A DNA stretch of 64,000 bases from an uncultured Bacteroidales bacterium (GTDB taxonomy: Bacteria; Bacteroidota; Bacteroidia; Bacteroidales; Muribaculaceae), in contig CADAZN010000004.1 in NCBI GenBank assembly GCA_902792435.1, positions 1 through 64,000 of the forward strand. The letters run 5' to 3'. A program made the position numbers and the translations under genes. Below are positions 8,314 through 17,369 of the stretch, one piece after another; positions within the stretch are counted from its first letter, which is position 1, and each line of letters begins with the position of its first letter. The notes beneath the pieces are model-generated. The model saw nothing but the letters and a program-made list of their open reading frames with translations, searched no databases and was not told the origin of the DNA.

Positions 8314-8619
8314 TTAAGAATTGCGCAGCATTGTGCTCACAATTTCAAGCATCTGGCAGTTGAGTTCGCGACTAGAGTCGACCACGTCCCATATTCCATC
8401 TTCGCTGAGCACTCCGCATTTTAGGTCTTTGGGCAACTTCCCAGCCTCACTGTCGTTGAAGTCCTTCTGCCACTCATCACTAACGAGATAGTCGTCGATT
8501 GTCTCTATCGATTCCATAGCCTCGGTGTAGAGGTCGAGGGCTTCGCTCAATGCTTTCACTGCCTGAGAAGCCTTGTCTAGGTGCTCCTCCATTGTCTTAA
8601 TTCTTTCTATCTGGTCCAT
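8314..8619 (-). CDS. DUF4298 family protein
   Basis: A 101-residue, soluble, mostly helical protein. The pattern RIKTMEEHLDKASQAVKALSEAL followed by YLVSDEWQKDFNDSEAGKLP and LKCGVLSEDGIWDV is that of the DUF4298 family, whose function is unknown. It is the last gene of a three-gene operon (transporter at 8972, unknown protein at 8639, this gene) with gaps of only 9 and 19 bp. Confidence 0.8.
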   Translation of the reverse strand: MDQIERIKTMEEHLDKASQAVKALSEALDLYTEAMESIETIDDYLVSDEWQKDFNDSEAGKLPKDLKCGVLSEDGIWDVVDSSRELNCQMLEIVSTMLRNS

Positions 8620-8638
8620 TAGCTTTCAATTAAGTGGA

Positions 8639-8962
8639 TTATAGCTGCTTTAATAGTTTTCGGTTAAAGTCAAGAGCTAGCATCATTGATTCATCACCAG
8701 TGCAAGGGCTCTTGATTCTACTTTGAGCAAGCATCGCCTTGAAATGCTCACGTGAAGTGGCTCCAAGAAAAACCTCATTGACATGGTCGAGAGTTTCTTT
8801 GGCTGCGACGCACAGTGGCATTGGCACATAAATGGTGTTACCCAGCTCACGGTCGAAAGGCAAGATTGAAATCAACTTCCCATCATCGCCCACAGTGGTG
8901 ATGTGGTTAATAAACTCCTCACCATTAGCTAGCAAAGTATAGTTTGAAATATAACGTCTCAT
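8639..8962 (-). CDS. Conserved hypothetical protein
   Basis: A 107-residue soluble protein without signal peptide or membrane segment. I do not recognise the family. It sits between the BASS transporter and the DUF4298 gene in a tight operon, which is the only hint of its role. Confidence 0.55.
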   Translation of the reverse strand: MRRYISNYTLLANGEEFINHITTVGDDGKLISILPFDRELGNTIYVPMPLCVAAKETLDHVNEVFLGATSREHFKAMLAQSRIKSPCTGDESMMLALDFNRKLLKQL

Positions 8963-8971
8963 GCTATTGTA

Positions 8972-9820
8972 TTAATCTCGGTTTTTCACTATTGCCACAT
9001 AGGCAATGAGGATGATATTCATCATCAAGGCATAGATAATTGCCGGTATTGCGATTGTGTCGTTGTTGAAAACCAATGGACTGCTGGCAATAGCAATGGC
9101 CTGAGCAGCATTTTGCATTCCTATCTCAATAACAATTGTGCGACGCTCACGGGTGTTGACACGCATAGCCCACGACAGCGCTACTCCACTCGCCATGGCG
9201 AGCAAAATAAGAATGGTGATTGAGAGGCCCAGCTGCCCAAACTTGTCGATTATCGCATCGCGATTCTGGATAAAGAACACTGTTGCCAGGAAGATAAGTG
9301 CGGGGAAGGCAATCTTCGACAGCACTTTGTGGATTTTATCGGCCACAAAAAAGGACCTTTTGCGCACTATAATGCCCACAATGATGGGTAGGAACATGAG
9401 CACAATGTTCTGCATCACGAGTTTGCCCACCGGCAGATGCACATTGACTGCCGAGCCTGCGCTCTCGGTCACCCACCCAAGGATGAGTGGAACGGTAAAG
9501 AGAGTGATTATGCTACTGCATGCAGTGAGCGACACCGACAACGCCACATCACCTTTAGCAATCATCGAAAACACATTTGATGAACTACCGCCTGGGCAGC
9601 AGGCTATCAGCACAAAGCCAATAAGGAAAATGGGCTCCAACTTGAGTGCCCACCCAATGAGCCACGCCAAAGCAGGCAAAACGATTATCTGGCCCACCAG
9701 ACCTGCAATCACTGGTTTGGGGCGATATTTAAAGAGTTTGAAATCCTCAAATTCCAAGTTCAAACCTAGCTCAAACATGAGCAGTGTCAAGATTGGCAAT
9801 ACTATCCAAATTGTGTTCAT
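8972..9820 (-). CDS. Bile acid:sodium symporter (BASS) family transporter
   Basis: A 282-residue integral membrane protein with about nine hydrophobic segments. The conserved ACCPGGSSSNVFS motif (about residue 75) and the later GMQNAAQAIAIA motif are hallmarks of the BASS/SBF family, which moves bile acids or other organic anions such as pantothenate or keto acids with sodium. The substrate cannot be told from sequence. It heads a three-gene minus-strand operon. Confidence 0.85.
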   Translation of the reverse strand: MNTIWIVLPILTLLMFELGLNLEFEDFKLFKYRPKPVIAGLVGQIIVLPALAWLIGWALKLEPIFLIGFVLIACCPGGSSSNVFSMIAKGDVALSVSLTACSSIITLFTVPLILGWVTESAGSAVNVHLPVGKLVMQNIVLMFLPIIVGIIVRKRSFFVADKIHKVLSKIAFPALIFLATVFFIQNRDAIIDKFGQLGLSITILILLAMASGVALSWAMRVNTRERRTIVIEIGMQNAAQAIAIASSPLVFNNDTIAIPAIIYALMMNIILIAYVAIVKNRD

Positions 9821-9882
9821 TGTTATTTATTATGAAGGAATTAAATTTCCACGTGTTTTATAAAATTTGAATTATGCATTAT

Positions 9883-11064
9883 TTAAAATGCTATCTGGAA
9901 TTGGGTGATCCAGGCCTTGGTGTCGGGACCGGTATTACGGTCGCTGAAGATGTATTGGGTGCTGATGCGGCAAGCCTTGTAAACCCAATACTGAAGACCC
10001 ACCATATAGTTATTGGTGCGTGTCCAAGCAGGGAAAGCGTCGCGAGCTTCCTTGCTCATCGATGTATTCTTATTAAGATAGTCGTAATCTAGCACAACAT
10101 CAAAATTGCGGAACACGCGGCACCACAACTCGGCATAAAAAGCGCGATTGTTGATGTCGCCATTGCGGCCCTGCATAAACTCAGTGCGGAGTTTCATGGG
10201 TTTATAGTTCACCTCGGCGCCCACACTCCAGCGGTTGCGAGTGTAATCGGTGCCCTCGGCTATAGTTCCAAACATATCGTTAGCTTGGGCGTTACCTTTG
10301 CCAATTATGAAGGAACCTGAGAGTGTTATATTCTTAGTGGGCAAGATGTTGATCATAGCGGCTACATCCTTGTGCTTGTTGTTGTCGCGCAGGTTCATGC
10401 CAGCACCATTAAACACGCCCAAACTGTAATTCAAATAGTAGTGACCATCGCGTGCCTTGATGGCGTCGCCAGTGACCATCGCTCCCAAATCGCGGCCCAC
10501 ATAGTTGCCATAAAGAGGGTCGCCCGCAATGCCTGCCATGTAACGAGTGCCTTCGTTAAGGTTCACCGTACCGAGTAAAGTTGGCGAGATTATGTTCTCA
10601 AGGGTGTAAGGAGTCTTGAACTGCCCCACCCTGACCTTGAACTCGGGCATAAAAGCATACTGCGCATAATACTCGTGCAAATGCTTTGAAGCCTGAGTGC
10701 TAGCAGCATCAATCATCAAGAAGAAACTAAGCTTTCGAGTGAGCTCGGCATTAGCCATCAAGATGACACGCATCATGGTGAACGAGTTCTTGGTCTCAGG
10801 ACCTGTCTTTGTCATATCAAACTGAGTTTGCGCATAGCCAAACAAAGTTAGTTTACTGGGTCCGATGTGAATATTAAGAGGCTTAACTGGCCTCTCACCA
10901 TCCTGCGGCTTTGTTGCCATAATAGCACTGTCGCTAGTATTTAGCGTTGAAACACTAACACTCAAACTCTTTTTCTCTACTTCTACTGGTGCTTCTGCAT
11001 CGGCAAAAACCATCACTGGCATCATGGCAAGCACCATCACTATTAGTTCTCTAACAATTCTCAT
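9883..11064 (-). CDS. Outer-membrane porin (OprP/OprO-like beta barrel)
   Basis: A 393-residue protein with a signal peptide ending near VFADA. A short linker precedes a long run of alternating amphipathic strands (LTLFGYAQTQFDM, FKVRVGQFKTPYTLENI, RTEFMQGRNGDI) and a final ITQFQIAF ending in Phe, the classic outer-membrane barrel end. The GQFKTPYTLE segment resembles phosphate-selective porins O and P. It probably mediates diffusion of small solutes; the substrate is unknown. A consensus promoter lies just upstream. Confidence 0.75.
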   Translation of the reverse strand: MRIVRELIVMVLAMMPVMVFADAEAPVEVEKKSLSVSVSTLNTSDSAIMATKPQDGERPVKPLNIHIGPSKLTLFGYAQTQFDMTKTGPETKNSFTMMRVILMANAELTRKLSFFLMIDAASTQASKHLHEYYAQYAFMPEFKVRVGQFKTPYTLENIISPTLLGTVNLNEGTRYMAGIAGDPLYGNYVGRDLGAMVTGDAIKARDGHYYLNYSLGVFNGAGMNLRDNNKHKDVAAMINILPTKNITLSGSFIIGKGNAQANDMFGTIAEGTDYTRNRWSVGAEVNYKPMKLRTEFMQGRNGDINNRAFYAELWCRVFRNFDVVLDYDYLNKNTSMSKEARDAFPAWTRTNNYMVGLQYWVYKACRISTQYIFSDRNTGPDTKAWITQFQIAF

Positions 11065-11089
11065 AGTCTATTTCTGGGTTTTACAACTG

Positions 11090-11120
11090 CAAAGGTAACA
11101 CTTTTTTTATAGTCAACAAA
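11090..11120 (-). promoter_or_regulatory. Porin promoter
   Basis: On the minus strand, TTTG (11120-11117) and TACCTTTG (11097-11090) are 19 bp apart, matching the Bacteroidota consensus; the start of transcription would be near 11083. Confidence 0.6.
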
Positions 11121-11192
11121 AAACAAGAGATAACTCCTCACGAGCTATCTCTTGAAAAGATTTATTAATCTCAAAAATTCATTATGAAAACG

Positions 11193-11266
11193 TGAATCGG
11201 CTGGGATTCGAACCCAGGACCCACAGCTTAGAAGGCTGTTGCTCTATCCAGCTGAGCTACCGATCC
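11193..11266 (-). tRNA. tRNA-Arg (anticodon TCT)
   Basis: A full cloverleaf is visible: acceptor GGATCGG/CCGATTC (one G-T pair), D arm GCTCAGCTGGATAGAGC, anticodon stem ACAGC/GCTGT with loop CTTCTAA (anticodon TCT), and T arm CTGGG-TTCGAAT-CCCAG. The 3' CCA is not encoded. Confidence 0.97.
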
Positions 11267-11353
11267 AGCTTTTTTTGAAACATCACTGCCTCAAAAAGCG
11301 GTGCAAAGGTAATACATTTTTCTTAAAAGGCAAAATTTGTGAAATAAATGTTG

Positions 11354-11361
11354 TAATTTTG
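11354..11361 (+). promoter_or_regulatory. -7 box of queA promoter
   Basis: TAATTTTG lies 19 bp before the ATG at 11381. A TTTG at 11336-11339 is closer than the usual -33 spacing. Confidence 0.45.
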
Positions 11362-11380
11362 CACCCAAAACACAGGGAAG

Positions 11381-12643
11381 ATGTCAGAAATGACTGACTA
11401 CAAAACTAAAAAACAAAAAATGACAAAACTTGAAAAAGTGCGCTCGCTGCGCATCGACGACTATAATTACCCGCTCCCCGACGAGCGCATCGCAAAGCAC
11501 CCTCTCGCACAACGCGAGCAGTGCAAAGTGCTTATGCACAAGGACAATATTATTGAGCAACACCTCTTTAGTGAAGTACCCTCTTTGCTGCCACAAGATG
11601 CTGTGCTCATCTACAATAACACGCGTGTAATCAACGCTCGTTTGAGATTCCAAAAGACAACAGGCAGTAAAATAGAGATTTTTTGTCTCGAACCAGTGGC
11701 ACCACATGACTACCAGCTCATTTTCCAAACCACAGCTCAATGCACTTGGTTGTGCCTGGTGGGCAACAGCAAGCGCTGGAAAAGCGGCGACCTTACACAT
11801 CACGTCACCGTTGATGGTGAGGAAATCACAGTTACTGCAACGCGTGGCGACAGGCGTGGCAATGCCTTTGAGATAACTTTCACGTGGGATGGCGGCGTGA
11901 CATTTGCCTCGGTACTCGAAGCAATTGGAGAAATTCCTATTCCGCCCTACCTCAACCGTGGTACCGAGCAAAGTGACCTCACCGATTACCAAACGGTTTA
12001 CAGCCACATCGACGGCAGCGTGGCAGCTCCCACTGCGGGGTTACATTTCACCGACGAGGTGCTGGCCGAGTGCGACCAGCGTGGCATCGCTCGCCGTGAA
12101 CTCACCCTCCATGTAGGGGCAGGAACTTTCCAGCCTGTTAAAAGCGAAAACATTGGCGACCACGACATGCACACCGAGTTCATTAGTGTTCCACGCGACT
12201 TGCTTGCCGAACTCGCTACTACAAGTCGGCCAGTAATTGCAGTGGGAACAACTAGCGTAAGAACTCTCGAGAGCTTGTATTATGTGGGCCAGATTCTTGA
12301 AACAAACCCTAATGCTAGTGAAGAAGAGCTGCGAGTGACACAATGGATGCCCTATACCACACCATGCGAAATTACTACTCAAAAAGCTTTGCAAAACATC
12401 GTTGACTACCTCGACCGCCATGGCGCAAGTGAATATTTGGGAAGCACTCAGCTGATGATAGCCCCCGGCTTCACCTATCGCATTGTAAAAGGCATGATAA
12501 CCAATTTTCACCAGCCACAGTCGACATTGCTATTGCTCGTAGCGGCATTTGTGGGCAATGATAACTGGCGCAACATCTATGACTACGCCTTAGCTCATGA
12601 TTTTAGATTCTTGAGCTATGGCGACGCATGTCTGTTCTTGTAA
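11381..12643 (+). CDS. queA: S-adenosylmethionine:tRNA ribosyltransferase-isomerase
   Basis: A 420-residue enzyme of queuosine biosynthesis; it adds the ribosyl part of SAM to preQ1 at tRNA wobble position 34. Family motifs are clear: DYNYPLPDERIAKHP, IYNNTRVINAR, PTAGLHFT, HVGAGTFQPV, VGTTSVRTLES and NFHQPQSTLLLLVAAF. Starts at 11381, or internally at 11420, are both possible; the promoter just upstream favours 11381. The protein is somewhat longer than proteobacterial QueA, as usual in Bacteroidota. Confidence 0.95.
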   Translation: MSEMTDYKTKKQKMTKLEKVRSLRIDDYNYPLPDERIAKHPLAQREQCKVLMHKDNIIEQHLFSEVPSLLPQDAVLIYNNTRVINARLRFQKTTGSKIEIFCLEPVAPHDYQLIFQTTAQCTWLCLVGNSKRWKSGDLTHHVTVDGEEITVTATRGDRRGNAFEITFTWDGGVTFASVLEAIGEIPIPPYLNRGTEQSDLTDYQTVYSHIDGSVAAPTAGLHFTDEVLAECDQRGIARRELTLHVGAGTFQPVKSENIGDHDMHTEFISVPRDLLAELATTSRPVIAVGTTSVRTLESLYYVGQILETNPNASEEELRVTQWMPYTTPCEITTQKALQNIVDYLDRHGASEYLGSTQLMIAPGFTYRIVKGMITNFHQPQSTLLLLVAAFVGNDNWRNIYDYALAHDFRFLSYGDACLFL

Positions 12644-12657
12644 AGTCTAATTGATTC

Positions 12658-13746
12658 TTATCGGGCCGAAGCCACAAAGTCTTCCCAACGGCGAATGAGA
12701 GATGCCATATCTTCAGGAAGTTCGCTGTCAAAATCCATTTGCTTGCCAGTAGTGGGATGCACGAAACCCAAAGTCTTGGCATGCAGTGCTTGACGTGGAC
12801 ACAACTTGAAGCAGTTGTTGATAAACTGAGCATAACTAGATGATGTGTTTCCTCGCAAGATTTTATCGCCACCATAGCGCTCGTCATTGAAAAGAGGATG
12901 CCCAATGTATCGCATGTGAACCCTGATTTGATGGGTTCGACCTGTCTCTAATTGACATTGGACAACAGCCACATGATTCAAGTTCTCAATCGTGTGGTAA
13001 TGAGTCACAGCATGCTTGCCTTGGTCACCTTCGGGGAAGACAGCCATTTGCAAGCGGTCTCTAAGGCTTCTGCCTATATTGCCCTCGATAGTGCCATCCA
13101 GCTGTTTCATCGCTCCCCACACAACAGCGATATATTGCCGCTTGGTGGTTTTATTGAAGAATTGCAATCCAAGCGAAGTTTTGGCATTAGGAGTCTTGGC
13201 AACAACAAGCAAGCCACTAGTGTCTTTGTCGATGCGGTGCACCAGTCCCATGCGAGGGTCGGTGACATCGTAATCAGGGTTATCCTTAAAATACCATGCC
13301 AAAGCGTTGACTAAAGTGCCATCGTAGTTGCCGTGACCAGGATGCACACACATTCCAGCGGGCTTATTCACAACTAGCACGTCAGCGTCCTCATAGACGA
13401 TGTTCAACGGAATTTCTTGAGCAATAATTTCGTTCTCGTAACGTGGACGGTCCATTACCACCGAGATTTCATCACCAGGATGCACACGGTAGTTGCTCTT
13501 CACTGCCCGACCGTTCACACGGATGCACTGTGCCTCGGCGGCATTTTGAATGCGATTGCGCGAGGTGCCCTTAATGCGCTCCACAAGGTACTTGTCGACA
13601 CGCAGCAACACATGGCCTGGCTCCACCACATAGTGGTAGTGCTCCCAGTAATCTCGGCCATTCTCGGTAAAGTCGGGATCACTGAAGTCGCTCTGTATAT
13701 CCAGTGGCGATTGGTCTAATAATTCGTTGTCGTCAAGAGTGGACAT
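12658..13746 (-). CDS. RluD-family pseudouridine synthase
   Basis: A 362-residue protein with an N-terminal acidic tail, an S4 RNA-binding domain (RVDKYLVERIKGTSRNRIQ...RVNGRAVKSNYRVHPGD, about residues 48-105) and a catalytic domain with the HRIDKDTSGLLV motif carrying the catalytic Asp. RluD-type enzymes modify helix 69 of 23S rRNA. The gene lies downstream of the PASTA gene on the same strand, the common Bacteroidota arrangement, and converges on queA. Confidence 0.92.
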   Translation of the reverse strand: MSTLDDNELLDQSPLDIQSDFSDPDFTENGRDYWEHYHYVVEPGHVLLRVDKYLVERIKGTSRNRIQNAAEAQCIRVNGRAVKSNYRVHPGDEISVVMDRPRYENEIIAQEIPLNIVYEDADVLVVNKPAGMCVHPGHGNYDGTLVNALAWYFKDNPDYDVTDPRMGLVHRIDKDTSGLLVVAKTPNAKTSLGLQFFNKTTKRQYIAVVWGAMKQLDGTIEGNIGRSLRDRLQMAVFPEGDQGKHAVTHYHTIENLNHVAVVQCQLETGRTHQIRVHMRYIGHPLFNDERYGGDKILRGNTSSSYAQFINNCFKLCPRQALHAKTLGFVHPTTGKQMDFDSELPEDMASLIRRWEDFVASAR

Positions 13747-13831
13747 GGTTATTTGTCAAAAAAGATGGGAGCCTTAAATATCTTTGCCCCCACCTATGTT
13801 GCTTTTATTTGATTCTCAAAAAACTGGACAA

Positions 13832-14485
13832 CTACTCATCATCATTCAAGTGATGCTTAGCCTCATAGGCTGCCTTGTCGCGCTGCATCAACTGAAGTGA
13901 GTCTTGAACATTGTCGGGAAGCACATCAAATGGCATTTCGGCCATTAATCCATCACCCACCTCAATGCTGATTTGGTCCTTAATCGACACCTTGCTGCCA
14001 GGTGTCACAGGGTGGCCATTCACTTTCACAGCAAGAACAAGGCCCTCATCGGCACTAGGCACAGTATCGACTTTCACATATTTGAATCCCATGGACGTTA
14101 ACCTATTGACGGCATCACGACACGATATCTCGCTAAGGATGGGAAGGTTCACCATCTTGGGGTTGAAAGCGTTGATAGTAAGGTAAATGACGCGAGTCTT
14201 CTTTGCCATAGCGTTAGCCTTGGGCTCCTGCTCAAGAACCATACCGGGCTTAATGGCCTCATTGAACAATGAGTCGCTAATTTCCCACTCAAAACCTGCA
14301 GCCTCGATTTTGCGAATTGCATTGTCGAGCGACATGTTGCGAACGCTGGGAACCTTAGCTTCCTGGCCATGCAAAGTGAATACATCAATCAAAAGGTACA
14401 ATGCATACCACACTGCAAAAAAGACTATAATAACTCCCAAAACATTAACGATAATGGGATGCTTCTCTCCGAAAGTTCCAAACAT
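13832..14485 (-). CDS. PASTA domain membrane protein
   Basis: A 217-residue protein with a short cytoplasmic start, one membrane segment (about 12-35) and periplasmic PASTA repeats (KVPSVRNMSLDNAIRKIEAAGF, VNLPILSEISCRDAVNRLTSMGFKYV and a third partial unit). There is no kinase domain. PASTA domains bind peptidoglycan or the transpeptidase region of PBPs, so a role in cell-wall synthesis is likely. It is upstream of the rluD-like gene in a probable two-gene operon with a consensus promoter. Confidence 0.85.
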   Translation of the reverse strand: MFGTFGEKHPIIVNVLGVIIVFFAVWYALYLLIDVFTLHGQEAKVPSVRNMSLDNAIRKIEAAGFEWEISDSLFNEAIKPGMVLEQEPKANAMAKKTRVIYLTINAFNPKMVNLPILSEISCRDAVNRLTSMGFKYVKVDTVPSADEGLVLAVKVNGHPVTPGSKVSIKDQISIEVGDGLMAEMPFDVLPDNVQDSLQLMQRDKAAYEAKHHLNDDE

Positions 14486-14525
14486 ATTTCGATACTATAA
14501 AATGTTAGTTTTCCAAATAAACGCA

Positions 14526-14556
14526 CAAAGATAGCAATTTGGACAGTAATGGGCAA
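14526..14556 (-). promoter_or_regulatory. Promoter of the PASTA-rluD operon
   Basis: On the minus strand, TTTG (14557-14554) and TATCTTTG (14533-14526) are 20 bp apart. The predicted start of transcription is near 14519, 34 nt before the ATG. Confidence 0.6.
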
Positions 14557-14559
14557 ATA

Positions 14560-14775
14560 AAACTCAGTTTTTTTAATTTTACAGTCTCTTCATGGTAACA
14601 GTAAAGTCACCTCAAGTAAGACCACAACTTTCTAACTGTCAACAGCATGACCAGCGACGCACTTACTACATCGCCCCATTGGTAGCTGTCTTAGATTTTA
14701 TGGACATCACTAACCCGCTGTTACCCCTTATAATATATTTTAAAACTAATTATTCTCAAAATAAACTATTTTGAT
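14560..14775. other. Intergenic stretch with no supported gene
   Basis: Between the divergent PASTA and HExxH genes I see only the two promoters. A 60-codon plus-strand frame at 14592 has no promoter and no recognisable character, so I do not call it. Confidence 0.5.
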
Positions 14776-14783
14776 TATATTTG
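14776..14783 (+). promoter_or_regulatory. -7 box for the HExxH protein gene
   Basis: TATATTTG matches TAnnTTTG. It places the start of transcription near 14790 and therefore rules out the longer reading frame that would begin at 14781, supporting the ATG at 14811. Confidence 0.5.
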
Positions 14784-14810
14784 CAGTTTGAAATTATTTT
14801 GAATGTAGAA

Positions 14811-15182
14811 ATGAAAATTGTTCGTAGCCGATACATGCCTCCCCTACGCCGACATGTTGCAATCAATTTCTTCGGGCTTCTTTTTGTGCACCCCGAAGTT
14901 GATATCAACAGGAGGCTAGTCAACCATGAGCGCATTCACACAGCGCAAATGCGTGAGCTACTCTACATTCCTTTCTACATCATCTACTTAATAGAATGGA
15001 CTATAAGACTTGCCATGAAAGACAATGCCTACAGGAGCATCAGTTTTGAGAGAGAAGCCTACCGACATGAGAGCGATTTTGACTACATTGATCAACGCAA
15101 GCACTTTGCCTGGGTGAAGTATCTCAGAATGAAGAATAAAAAGACTAGAAAGAAGAGAAGAAAGAAAAATATAAAAGATTGA
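14811..15182 (+). CDS. Conserved protein with HExxH motif
   Basis: A 123-residue protein. The motif HERIH (about residue 43) has the HExxH form of zinc metallopeptidases and is followed by a hydrophobic stretch (LLYIPFYIIYLIEW) and a second acidic cluster (FEREAYRHE). The C-terminus is very rich in Lys and Arg. This short family is common in Bacteroidota and often annotated only as hypothetical. Whether it is a peptidase is uncertain, as the protein is much shorter than known peptidases. It lies 6 bp before the HD-domain gene and is probably co-transcribed with it. Confidence 0.65.
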   Translation: MKIVRSRYMPPLRRHVAINFFGLLFVHPEVDINRRLVNHERIHTAQMRELLYIPFYIIYLIEWTIRLAMKDNAYRSISFEREAYRHESDFDYIDQRKHFAWVKYLRMKNKKTRKKRRKKNIKD

Positions 15183-15188
15183 CAACTT

Positions 15189-15818
15189 ATGGACAAATTG
15201 GAGATTGAAAGCTATAAAGCCGAGTTTATTAAACTTCTCAAAGACACTGGACGAGAGGGTGTTGACGAGCTAATTGAGATGCTCAACGACGGAAAGATGA
15301 GATTCTTCACTGCACCAGCAAGCGTCAACCACCACCTCAACACCGATGGAGGACTGCTGCGTCACTCACTTAACACATGCCACGCAGGACTGAAACTGCG
15401 AGAAATGGTAATTGCCATGAAACCCGAGCTGGAGGATGCGCTCAACAAGGACAGTGTTATAATCGCCACCTTACTACACGACATCTGTAAAGCCGACATA
15501 TATTACCCCACCATTAAAAAGCGCAAAGGAGAAGACGGAATTTGGCGTGAAGTCGAATCCTACGACATCAATTACCGTAATTTCCCTATGGGACACGGCG
15601 AGAAGTCGGCGATGCTTGCACTGATGAGCGGCTTGGAAATCTATGACGACGAGCTGCTCGCCATCAGGTGGCACATGGCGGCTTGGGACCTGCCCATGCA
15701 AAGCAGCGAGCTCAACCGTTGCATCAACGCAGCACGCGACGAGCATCCATTGTGCTCACTGGTAAATCTTGCCGACGGCATTGCCGCCAACCTGCTAGAA
15801 TGGGGAAAAGAGGAATAA
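15189..15818 (+). CDS. HD-domain hydrolase
   Basis: A 209-residue soluble protein with the HD-superfamily pattern: an early His in GGLLRHSLNT, the paired HD in TLLHDICKAD, then GHGEKS and a final WHM. These residues normally bind two metals for phosphohydrolysis. The layout resembles the HD domain of YhaM-type 3'-5' exoribonucleases but without the OB domain. The substrate is unknown. It sits between the HExxH gene and dacB, 40 bp from the latter, likely in one transcript. Confidence 0.75.
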   Translation: MDKLEIESYKAEFIKLLKDTGREGVDELIEMLNDGKMRFFTAPASVNHHLNTDGGLLRHSLNTCHAGLKLREMVIAMKPELEDALNKDSVIIATLLHDICKADIYYPTIKKRKGEDGIWREVESYDINYRNFPMGHGEKSAMLALMSGLEIYDDELLAIRWHMAAWDLPMQSSELNRCINAARDEHPLCSLVNLADGIAANLLEWGKEE

Positions 15819-15858
15819 AATCACTTACAAACACAATACAAAGAACTACTATAACAAC

Positions 15859-17289
15859 ATGAAACTAAAAGTAATAGCTCTTATCATGATGCTTGCGGCA
15901 ATGAGTTCAGCACTGCAAGCAAGAGACATAACTCCCCAACGCACCCAGAAAGCAATCGACCGATTTGTCGACGACTCCCTGATGCGCCACGGCTCGCTGG
16001 GAGTAATCGTGGTTGACGTGAATAACGGGAAAACGCTTGGTGTAAGAAACGAAAATATGGCTTGCATCACAGCTTCGACTATGAAAACTGTCACCTCGTC
16101 GGCCGCTCTCGAAATGCTTGGTGCCGAATTCACGTTCCAAACACCAGTTTACCTCGAAGGAGAGATTCAAGGCAACTGTCTCAATGGTGATATCGTGATT
16201 GAGGGTGTTGGCGATCCCACACTTGGCTCGGTATATTTTAAAGACAATCTCGACATCGTTAACGAGATAGTGGAATTCCTCAAGAAGCAAGGTATCAAGG
16301 AAATTTATGGCAAACTGCGAGTTGACCAGTCTCGATACTATTATCCTGCCTTCAATGGCGACTGGTGTGCCGACGACCTGGCGTGGGACTTTGGCATGGG
16401 AGTGCATGCACTCAACTACTGCGACAACCGCATGCGACTTGTCTTTGACGGCAATGGAGATGGAACTATTGACAACGCACACTTTGAGCCTAATGTGCCT
16501 GGCGTACAAATCATAAACCGCCTGCGTAACGAGAATAAAGACAATGTGGTGCCACTGCTTGAGTATGCCAATCCAGCGATTGTGCTCACTGGAACAGCAA
16601 GAGATACCACCTACTATTTTGATGTGGCCAACCCTACCCCCGATGCACTGCTTCTTGATAGCTTAGCACATTCTCTTGCACGAGAAAACATCAAAGTGGG
16701 CAATCACAACAAGATTAAAGGCAACCAGCGATGGCTGCTTTTCACCCACAAGTCGCCAGTGCTTACCGACATCATCACTTCGCTGCTTGAGCGCAGTGAC
16801 AACATGTTCACCGAAGCCCTTCTCCGTGCCATGGCTTTCAACAGCGGCCGTGAACCCATCGATAGTGAGGGCGTGGCAGTTATCGACAGTCTGTTCACCG
16901 CACGAGGGCTCGATGCCAGCGGCAAGTTCCAGTACGATGGCAGCGGTCTTGCCCGCAACAACAAAGCTTCAGTGCGATTCTTTGCCGACATGCTCACCTA
17001 CATGGCAACTCGTCGCTTTGGAGCAAAGCAACTGCGGCTTGTTGACCTCATGCCACGAGTGGGAGTCAATGCTCGCATTGGCACCATCATTCCTGAAACC
17101 GCAATCAGCACTCACATTGCAGTCAAGTCGGGCTCTATGCGCGATGTGCAATGCTACGTGGGCTACTACCCTGCCGACAACCCCCAATATGCCTGGGCAG
17201 TTCTGGTAAACAATTGGCACGGAAGCCGCCCCAACCTAAAGAACATGATTGACAGGCTTCTCATTGGCATCTTCGACCCTGAACATTAA
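15859..17289 (+). CDS. dacB: D-alanyl-D-alanine carboxypeptidase/endopeptidase (PBP4, S13 family)
   Basis: A 476-residue periplasmic protein with a signal peptide ending SALQA. The three active-site motifs are present: STMK (about 73, catalytic Ser), SDN (about 313) and KSG (about 423). The long insert between the first two motifs is typical of S13 enzymes. It trims or opens peptidoglycan cross-links. It follows the HD-domain gene by 40 bp. Confidence 0.93.
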   Translation: MKLKVIALIMMLAAMSSALQARDITPQRTQKAIDRFVDDSLMRHGSLGVIVVDVNNGKTLGVRNENMACITASTMKTVTSSAALEMLGAEFTFQTPVYLEGEIQGNCLNGDIVIEGVGDPTLGSVYFKDNLDIVNEIVEFLKKQGIKEIYGKLRVDQSRYYYPAFNGDWCADDLAWDFGMGVHALNYCDNRMRLVFDGNGDGTIDNAHFEPNVPGVQIINRLRNENKDNVVPLLEYANPAIVLTGTARDTTYYFDVANPTPDALLLDSLAHSLARENIKVGNHNKIKGNQRWLLFTHKSPVLTDIITSLLERSDNMFTEALLRAMAFNSGREPIDSEGVAVIDSLFTARGLDASGKFQYDGSGLARNNKASVRFFADMLTYMATRRFGAKQLRLVDLMPRVGVNARIGTIIPETAISTHIAVKSGSMRDVQCYVGYYPADNPQYAWAVLVNNWHGSRPNLKNMIDRLLIGIFDPEH

Positions 17290-17301
17290 CTTTTTTCATC
17301 C

Positions 17302-17337
17302 TTTTGAGGTTTTATTCATATATTTTTTATATGTTTG
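17302..17337 (+). promoter_or_regulatory. Promoter upstream of the 17370 gene
   Basis: TTTTG (17302-17306) and TATGTTTG (17330-17337) are 23 bp apart, slightly long but within the Bacteroidota range. Confidence 0.45.
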
Positions 17338-17369
17338 CAACCTCAAATTAAATGCTAAAACAATAGATT

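Noticed and set aside
14592-14774. A 60-codon plus-strand ORF between divergent promoters
   Set aside because: No promoter, no family character; the region is explained as an intergenic spacer.
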